A stretch of DNA of 64,000 nt from Alisma plantago-aquatica (lineage: Eukaryota > Streptophyta > Magnoliopsida > Alismatales > Alismataceae), in assembly GCA_963693085.1 (NCBI GenBank), contig OY856412.1, positions 1,409,713,194 to 1,409,777,193 on the forward strand, given 5' to 3'. Each line of letters starts with the position of its first letter. Within the stretch, counting starts at the first letter, position 1. Below are positions 57,443 through 64,000 of the stretch, in pieces. The notes beneath the pieces are model-generated. The model ran no database searches. It was not told the DNA's origin and saw nothing but the letters and a program-made list of their open reading frames with translations. The translations under genes were made by a program, and so were the position numbers.

Positions 57443-58600
57443 TTAAGAACCACAGATATCAAAGAAAACATCTTCCAAAGGAGTAATAAGCAATTGCTTC
57501 CTAATGTTGTTGAATTGATCTAGTGGAAGCGGTTTTGTAAAAATATCAGCCAATTGATTTTCCGTATCAACATGATGAAGGGAAACATGATTCTTTGAGA
57601 TGTGATCCCTTAAGAAGTGATGACGGATTTCAATGTGTTTTGCCCTGCTGTGTAAAATATGATTGTGTGCTAAGTTTATGGCGCTCGTGTTGTCACAAAA
57701 AATAGGTGTAGATGAAAGATTAAAACCATAATCGCTTAAAACCTGTTGCATATAAAGTACTTGAGCACAACAAGACCCGGCTGCCATATATTCAGCTTCA
57801 GTTGTAGATAGGGCAACCGTATTTTGTTTCTTGCTAAACCAAGATACTAATGCTCTCCCTAAAAAGAAACATCCACCACTAGTACTTTTGCGATCAAGTC
57901 GACAACCAGCATAATCCGCATCAGTATATGCTTTAAAATCCAGGGATTGTCCTTTTGGATACCATAAACCAAGACAAGTAGTACCAGCTAGATATCTAAG
58001 AATTCTTTTAACCGCTAGAAAATGAGATTGCATAGGTTGGGATTGAAATCGAGCACAAAGACCAACGGAAAACATAATGTCCGGTCGAGAAGCAGTTAAG
58101 TATAGCAAACTACCAATCATGGCTCTATATAAGGAATCATCAATAGGTTCCCCATTTTCATCCTTATCAATTTTGATAGAAGTAGCCATAGGAGTAGTAG
58201 CATGTTTGCATTGATCCATCCCAAAACGTTTTAAAAGTTCTTTAGTATATTTTTCTTGGCTTATGAAAATTCCTGCAGGTGTTTGCTTAATTTGAAAACC
58301 AAGAAAGAATGTTAGATCACCCATGAGACTCATTTCAAATTCTTTTTGCATAATGGCACTGAATTGTGTGCATAATGAATCATTAGAAGCTCCAAAAATA
58401 ATGTCATCAACATAAATTTGCACAACTAGGAAATCAGATGCATATGTTTTGAAAAATAAAGTAGAATCTGAATTTCCAATAGAAAAACCATTATCAAAAA
58501 GATATGTCTTGAGCCGTTCATACCAATTCCTAGGTGCTTGTTTTAGACCATAAAGTGCCTTTTTAAGTTTATAAACATGGTCACCTTTTTCTGGTATTTA
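57443..58600 (-). pseudogene. SIRE(-) pol, RT second half and RNase H
   Basis: The minus-strand frame carries [12 protein letters not shown] (RT catalytic motif), then [21 protein letters not shown] and [12 protein letters not shown] of RNase H and the conserved [13 protein letters not shown] near the end. Upstream to about 58600 it continues into the RT middle ([10 protein letters not shown]). The RT start is missing because of the deletion, so no functional RT can be made. Confidence 0.9.
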
Positions 58601-59681
58601 AAATGTAACATGTGGAGCCAAAAGTATGAAAATAATCAACTCTAGGTTTCTTAGAGTGTAATATTTCATATGGAGTTTTCTTCAAATGAGAGTGAACAGT
58701 TACTCTATTAAGCACATAACAAGTAGTGTTTACAACTTCAGCCCAAAAGGTTTTAGGTGTGTTGTGTTCAAGCATCATGGTCCTAGCCATTTCCTGTAGA
58801 GATCGATTTTTTCGTTCAACTATACCATTTTGTTGTGGGGTACGTGGAGCAGAAAAATTATGAGTATACCCTTGAGATGTACAAAAGGTCTCAAATGTAT
58901 GATTCTCAAATTCGCCACCATGATCACTTCTAATGGTACATATTTTATGTTGTAAAAGATTTTCAATCTTGGAACAAAATTGCATAAAGACATGAATAGT
59001 ATCATCTTTAGTTGCAATAAAATGTACCCATGTATATCTACTATAATCATCAACAATAACAAAACAGTATCATTTACCACCAATAGATTGTGTCCTCATT
59101 GGTCCAAATAAGTCCATATGAATTAATTCTAAGGATCTACTGGTGCTAAGTACATGTTTTGATTTAAAAGATGTTTTGGTTTGCTTTCCCATTGTGCAGG
59201 GTTCACAATTTTCAACTTGATCAAAAGACAAAGTAGGTAATCCACGAACAAGATCATATTTCACTAATTTTTTAATAGCATGGGAACTAGCATGTCCTAG
59301 CTTTTTATGCCATAGTTGTAAGGTATTTTCATTTGCAAGCAAGCATTTACCTACTACTGATTTCATAGAGTTTGGTTTAAGGATATAAAGATTTCCAACT
59401 CTATTTCCTTCATAAACGACATTTGTAGTGTTTTCTATCAATAGTTTGCAGCAAGTTTTGTTAAATAACACATCATAACCACTATCACATAGTTGACTTA
59501 CACTTATTAGATTATGATGCAATCCATCAACAAGTAGAACATTTTTAATTTCGAGATTTGTTCCAACATTACCTATTCCAACGATTTTTCCCTTACCATT
59601 GTCTCCAAAGGTGACCGTTCCACTTTTCTTTTCTTCAAAAGTTTGAAATGCATCCTTGTTCCCGGTCATGTGTTTGGAACA
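58581..59681 (-). pseudogene. SIRE(-) pol, protease and integrase part
   Basis: From 59669 down the frame encodes the MTGNKDAF block after the protease motif, the pre-integrase [12 protein letters not shown] and CEPCTMGKQ, then a nonsense codon at about 59070 directly after SIGGK, where SIRE(+) has Arg. The integrase core resumes ([24 protein letters not shown]) to about 58600. There, after a phrase ending ILNT, the sequence jumps to the RT region. Confidence 0.9.
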
Positions 59682-60133
59682 GCCACTGTCAACTACCCAT
59701 TCCTACATTAGAATGTAGATTTTGGTACCCATGTGATGGTCCGATATGGTTAGAAACCTTTTAAGTGCTTATATATAAAAGTTCTGATACAGAAAACCAG
59801 TCGGTCGACAATTGTTCGACCGATATTTGTCTCGGTCGACAATTTTTCGATCGAGCAGGTTACTGTATCACAAGCAAAAACACAGAAAATTTCTCGGTTG
59901 ACCAATTTTCGACCGAAATAGGTGCTGTAAAATTTTTATTTGTTAAAGACATCCAGTCGGTCGACAATACTTCGACCGACCCAGAGCTCGGTCGACAATA
60001 CTTCGACCGACAGAATTTCTGTTTCAGCAATGCAGAAAAATAATAACAATAAGCATAGCACCTTTTGTTGAGATAAGACAATATAGATAGCAAAATTAAG
60101 CATTTGGTCATATCTCAACTACATTCCATTCTT
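59682..60133 (-). other. SIRE(-) gag-pol spacer
   Basis: This is the counterpart of 31783-32240 in SIRE(+), with five inverted-repeat modules at 59800-60011. The minus strand has stops in every frame between the gag stop and the pol frame. The gag and pol frames are in different phases here but in the same phase in SIRE(+), which argues against simple stop readthrough. Confidence 0.75.
59800..60011. repeat. Five inverted-repeat modules in SIRE(-) gag-pol spacer
   Basis: The modules lie at about 59800-59823, 59831-59855, 59892-59917, 59956-59979 and 59987-60011. Read in element direction this is the same 2-1-2 layout as in SIRE(+), including the same two mismatched modules. Confidence 0.9.
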
Positions 60134-61834
60134 CTAAGTTTGGGGTTTTGGGATCCAAACTAAGTCGGACTCCTTAGTCTTGTAGGGGCATGAAAAACAA
60201 TAATGTCCAAGACGTAAGCAGAAATGACAAGTAATAGAGTCAATTTCATTTCTCTTTCTAGTCATTGTGTTCTTGGGTACAAACATAGTTTGGGTCTTTT
60301 TGGGTTGGTTTTTCTTTGGAACATATCCCAAACCTTTTCTTCCATTGAAAACATTACCAACTTTCAATATGTTATCAAGAATATCTTTTCTTCTTAACTT
60401 ATAAAGTTCTCTTTGCAACGTAGCAATGTCATTCATCTTCTTATGTATATCTTTTCTTGCTTGGTCTAAATCAGAAAATAATGAATCCTTTTCTTTTACA
60501 ATATTATCATAGTCCGAATGGTTGCACAAGATAGGTTGAGTTTGATAATTTTGTAGTTTAGCTAGCAAAGCAGTCTTTTCTTTTGATAGAAGATCAACAT
60601 TGGTTTCCAAATTGAGTAGCTTTCTAGTGCAATCATCTAAAGATGTTTTTAAAGATACATTTTCAAGATCAATGTTATTCTTTTCATAAGAAAGTTCATA
60701 TATTTTGGCAATGAGCTCATTATTTGATTTTATAGCCTTCTTTAGTTTCTTCTTGGCATCAACATACTTATCATGAGTTTCTTGTAAACTAGTAACTAAC
60801 TCTTCTTTAGAAAGATCAACTAGGCTTACCTCTTGAGAGTCTTCATTTTCTTCTCTTGCCATTAGACATTCCACCTCTTCTCCGCTTTCACTGTCACTTG
60901 ACTCATCCCAGGCAGCTTTATAGGCTTTTTCTTCTTTCTTCTTATGTGAGCTTTTCTTTCCCTTCTTGGCTTTGGGGCATTCATTTTTGAAATGCCCTTT
61001 CTTCCCACATTCAAAGCACCTGGGAGTTGAGGAACTAGAAATTTTGTTAGATTTAAACCTTTTGTACTTCTTACCGTTGACGATTAAGGCTTCTTCTTCT
61101 TCTTCACTTGACTCTTCACTTTCTTGTGTGACAACTTTTGAGGCTTTGAGAGACACATCCTTCTTCTTCCCACTTTGGTGTTCACGTTCTCTTCTTTCTT
61201 CCTCTTCTAGATCTGCTTCATGAGCTTCTAAATTACCAATGAGTTGTTCCATTTTGAGGCGAGTGAGGTTGTTTGCTTCTGCAATGGCTGTCACCTTTGG
61301 CTTGTATTTTGGAGGAAGAGATCGAAGAATTTTTGATACTTGATCTTCCTCAAGAACAGGTTTTCCTAAGGCACTCAAACCATTAACAATAGTAGAGAAT
61401 TTTGAATACATTTCACTAATAGTTTCATTAGGATCCATACGAAAATTTTCAAGCTTTGTTTTAAGCAGGCTAATTTTGGAATTTTTAACTTGGGCTGTAC
61501 CCTCATAAGTGATAGACAATCTATGCCAAATGTCATACACTGTATCACAATTTGAAATTCTATTAAATTCTCCTACAGAAATAGAACAATATAAAATGCT
61601 TACGGCTTTTGCGTTCATTTGGGCCTGTTTTACCGTGTTTGCATCCCATTCCGCAAAGTCATTTTGAGGGAATTGATAAGGAGTAGATACCATTCTCCAT
61701 AGATCCCATTTGACGCCTTGGAAGTAAAACTGCATCCTTCTCTTCCAGTATTGGTAGTTTGTTCCATCGAACGCCGGTGGCCTAGCAACAAGAGTCCCTT
61801 CAATGTTGAGGTTGTTGAGCATTCCATCACCCAT
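60134..61834 (-). CDS. gag: SIRE(-) gag, intact 566-codon frame
   Basis: The frame starts MGDGMLNNLNIEG about 35 bp after the primer site. Residues about 20-225 form the copia gag domain (FDGTNYQYWKRRMQFYFQG and an all-helical part). An acidic SEESSEEEE tract follows. The first CCHC knuckle, CFECGKKGHFKNEC, is near residue 272. A Lys-rich tract comes next, then a Leu-heptad-like coiled coil at about 340-500, and a second knuckle, CHFCLRLGHYCFSC, near 540. The protein would form the particle shell and bind RNA. This is the only intact gag in the window, so this locus could still supply gag if transcribed. Confidence 0.93.
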   Translation of the reverse strand: MGDGMLNNLNIEGTLVARPPAFDGTNYQYWKRRMQFYFQGVKWDLWRMVSTPYQFPQNDFAEWDANTVKQAQMNAKAVSILYCSISVGEFNRISNCDTVYDIWHRLSITYEGTAQVKNSKISLLKTKLENFRMDPNETISEMYSKFSTIVNGLSALGKPVLEEDQVSKILRSLPPKYKPKVTAIAEANNLTRLKMEQLIGNLEAHEADLEEEERREREHQSGKKKDVSLKASKVVTQESEESSEEEEEALIVNGKKYKRFKSNKISSSSTPRCFECGKKGHFKNECPKAKKGKKSSHKKKEEKAYKAAWDESSDSESGEEVECLMAREENEDSQEVSLVDLSKEELVTSLQETHDKYVDAKKKLKKAIKSNNELIAKIYELSYEKNNIDLENVSLKTSLDDCTRKLLNLETNVDLLSKEKTALLAKLQNYQTQPILCNHSDYDNIVKEKDSLFSDLDQARKDIHKKMNDIATLQRELYKLRRKDILDNILKVGNVFNGRKGLGYVPKKNQPKKTQTMFVPKNTMTRKRNEIDSITCHFCLRLGHYCFSCPYKTKESDLVWIPKPQT

Positions 61835-61869
61835 TTCTTCAAGACCTTGTTAGGGTTCCTTGAAGCCTT

Positions 61870-61881
61870 GCTCTGATACCA
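61870..61881 (-). other. SIRE(-) primer-binding site
   Basis: The minus strand reads TGGTATCAGAGC, 2 bp inside the 5' LTR, a perfect initiator Met tRNA primer site. Confidence 0.93.
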
Positions 61882-62606
61882 ATTGAAAACTACTAGAGGG
61901 GGGGTGAATAGAGTTTTATAGATAATTTAACAATTATTGAACTTAAACAACCACAAAGAAAATATTGGACAAGGAGACACAAGGTTTAGAGTGGTTCCAA
62001 CTATAGCAAATACTATAGCCGTCAATCCACTACCCGGTTGCTTACCCAACCGGGATTTGAAAAGAAATTTATTTTATTACCTCTTCAAGGAATTTACATA
62101 AAATACAATCTCTTTTCCTAAACCCTTCAAGCAGCCTTCACCTAGAAGTAATCGCCAACCTTGAAGCAGCCTTCCCTTGAAGTAGATGCACCAACTCCCG
62201 TTGCACCAGCCTTCTGAAGTAGCTTCCCTTGCGATAGCCTTCTTGAAGTAGCTTGAAGTCCCCTTCTCCACCTGAGAAGTCAACCCTCTCCAATCCGCAG
62301 CCTCCAACCCTAGGAGTAGCAAGGAGAGTACAAAAGATAAACAGGAACAAGAAAGGAAAAGGAAATTACAACTTATCCTTTAAGCCCGAGGCTTGATATG
62401 CCTAAATCAAGCGTAAGATCTCCTAGCCAAGTATGTGAACTTGTAATTGCTGTGGGTAGGAGAATCTAGCCTATAGGACACGAGATTGAGCTAAGGAGAA
62501 TGTAGGCCAATGATCACAGTGCTCAAATTGCTTGCAAAAGATTGCTCAAGTATGCTCAAGTGTATTCTCAAGTGTAACAAGTGAATTCTAGTGTCCTATG
62601 GCTTGT

Positions 62607-62618
62607 CCTATTTATAGG
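62607..62618 (-). promoter_or_regulatory. TATA box of SIRE(-) 5' LTR
   Basis: The minus strand reads CCTATAAATAGG. It is the only intact TATA box in a 5' LTR of the two SIRE elements, so this copy is the better candidate for transcription. Confidence 0.75.
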
Positions 62619-62752
62619 AATGGCCTAAGTATGCTTAAGGATGTTCTAGACAACTTCTAGGGGTTTCTAAGTGCTTAACTAGCCGTTAGGTACAAAGTTG
62701 TTGCTTTAACAACGGCTAATTAATTTATTCTGCAGTTGCTGTCAGAGACCAT

Positions 62753-62954
62753 CTCGGTCGACAAATGGTCGACCGAGACACCTACTCGGTCGAAGTTTTG
62801 TCGACCGACAGGCTCTCTGGAACAAGTGATTTGCAACGTCTTTCTTCAACTACCAACTAACTTGTCTGTTGTGTCTAACGGCTACTTTGGATCTTTCTCG
62901 GTCGAGAAGATGGTCGACCGAGAGTGTCTCGGTCGAGGAGTTCGTCGACCGAGA
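62753..62954. repeat. Four inverted-repeat modules, 5' LTR of SIRE(-)
   Basis: They are identical in layout and sequence, by eye, to 56491-56692. In element direction they lie about 135-350 bp upstream of the TATA box. Confidence 0.9.
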
Positions 62955-63294
62955 ATGATCCTGTTTCAAGGTTTCAATTTAAGCACTAATTATATGTGTG
63001 AGTGTGCAAAGGTGATTCTATTCAAATGGGATGACATGTCTAACTATGGTGTTTGGCTAGGGAAAATCTAACGCTTGATTTACATGCAAATCTAAGTACT
63101 TGTACATTATATATTTGTACAAGTTTTACAACATTGATTACATTGCATGAAAATAAAACTAAGTAAGCTCTTGGATTTTCCCTTGCTACTTTGTCATCCT
63201 GCACACTCAAGTAGCTCGTTAGATTAATAAGAATGAAATGTTTGTCATAATCAAAACAAAGGGAATTTTAGATGTCCATTTAGCCAACAAGTTC

Positions 63295-64000
63295 TAGAGG
63301 AGGTTCCCATGAAGCAAGAGCAAGTGAAGTTACTACTTTGTAGTAGAATAGTCACAATTAATAAGAAATCACCCACATTAGATAAGAAGAGGCCATAGGA
63401 AAGTCGATAAACACGAGATTCTATTATAGAGGGTGGTGATGATTCAAGCTTAGGGGAGGAAGGTCCCAAAGGAAATATATATTCCTCTACATTGGCACAC
63501 CACCACTCCACCTCCAGTTATAGATGTTTTGAAAGTGTTTGGTCCAAATCATCTAACTCCAAAAAGTAAAGAATTTCTAGACATCTTCAATAAGTTGTAG
63601 ATTAATATTACACTAGTGAAGGACACTGAGGAAACTCCAAAATATGGGGATTTTATAAAGGAGATCATCACTAGGAAGTGCAAGATCAAAGATTCTGACA
63701 TTGTGATGTGAATGAAGTGATGAGTGTAAGGATTCAAGGGAGGTTTCAACCAAAGAGGAAAGACCTAGCATGCTTCAATATCCCATGTTTTATTAGTAAT
63801 AGCAAATTCCAAGAAGCATTGTATGACTCAAGGGCAATCGTCAACTTGTTGCCTCTTGCCAGTTTTAAAAGACTTGGACGAAAGGAGCTTACCAAGACTA
63901 GCATGATGTTACAACTAGAAAATGAAGGATGTTTACGGATATGCTAGAATGTTCTTGTGAAATTTGAAAAATTAATCATGTATTCGACATCATGGTCATG
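63295..64000 (+). pseudogene. Athila/Tat-like Ty3/gypsy gag-protease remnant, cut by window end
   Basis: Broken plus-strand frames follow the region between gag and protease of Athila/Tat elements. A FLDIFNKL block near 63567-63600 precedes KYGDFIKEIITRKCKIKDSD near 63640-63700. The frame at 63708-63947 encodes RIQGRFQPKRKDLACFNIPCFI, then ALYDSRAIVNLLPLASFKRLG. The last phrase matches the protease region where DxGA is expected, with Asp-Ser-Arg-Ala here. SIRE(-) inserted directly to its left. Confidence 0.75.

Larger units (their letters stand above)
55623..63289 (-). mobile_element. SIRE(-): young SIRE-type copia element with deleted pol
   Basis: The 7667-bp minus-strand element is flanked by the perfect 5-bp duplication AGTTC at 55618-55622 and 63290-63294. 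The LTRs (55623-57027 and 61884-63289) differ by about four substitutions and one base of length by eye, about 0.3%, so insertion is recent. Gag is intact. Pol has a stop codon and a deletion of about 776 bp spanning the integrase end and the RT start. It belongs to the same family as SIRE(+), which lies about 18.5 kb away in the opposite orientation. Confidence 0.94.
61884..63289 (-). repeat. SIRE(-) 5' LTR
   Basis: This 1406-bp LTR drives the element. It has an intact TATA box at 62607-62618 and four inverted-repeat modules at 62753-62954. Compared with 55623-57027, differences seen by eye are in a G run near 61895-61903, at 62298 (C for T), at 62406 (A for G) and at 62642 (T for C). Confidence 0.93.

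Overview
This window looks like intergenic DNA of a large, repeat-rich vascular plant genome. No host gene, tRNA or functional rRNA gene could be supported. The plant call rests on Ty1/copia elements of the SIRE/Maximus type, a Cassandra element (a TRIM with 5S rRNA-like sequence in its LTRs, a vascular-plant family), plant L1-type and RTE-type LINE remnants, and an Athila/Tat-like Ty3/gypsy gag-protease fragment. The species cannot be told from the sequence.

Bases 1-44956 are one nested stack. The host is a degenerate plus-strand LINE (LINE-2), seen in three pieces: 1-78, 11423-13529 and 44464-44956. Two LTR elements split it. (A) A non-autonomous element at 79-11422 has LTRs of about 3.2-3.3 kb around a non-coding core of less than 1 kb, and TSD AAGAA. 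Its 5' LTR contains a minus-strand LINE (LINE-1, 2162-6041) whose 5' part is inverted. (B) A gag-only SIRE relative, here called Z, spans 13530-44463. Its 5' LTR holds a hAT-like DNA element (13731-15047) and an old copia element (Copia-1, 16007-37519). Copia-1 holds a Cassandra TRIM in its 5' LTR (17734-18558), an LTR-like insert in its pol (22260-25389) and a SIRE-type copia element, SIRE(+), in its 3' LTR (28604-37078). The 3' LTR of Z holds a 5'-truncated LINE (LINE-3, 41328-44065). Most of these boundaries were found by matching target-site duplications and by comparing paired LTRs, one of which often preserves the empty site.

Bases 44957-64000 are less deeply nested: a microsatellite, an RTE-type RT remnant, a possible CACTA-like element, a nearly complete but broken LINE (LINE-4, 49758-54134), and a minus-strand SIRE element, SIRE(-), at 55623-63289. 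SIRE(-) has almost identical LTRs and an intact gag but a deleted pol, and lies beside or inside an Athila/Tat-like gypsy remnant that runs off the window end.

The best-preserved coding parts are the 1030-codon pol of SIRE(+) at 32182-35274 and the 566-codon gag of SIRE(-) at 60134-61834. The most unusual structural signal is a set of short inverted repeats with stems around CGGTCGA/TCGACCG. They recur in the U3 part of the SIRE LTRs, again in the spacer between gag and pol with the same 2-1-2 arrangement in two diverged copies, and in degenerate form at the matching place in the LTRs of Z.
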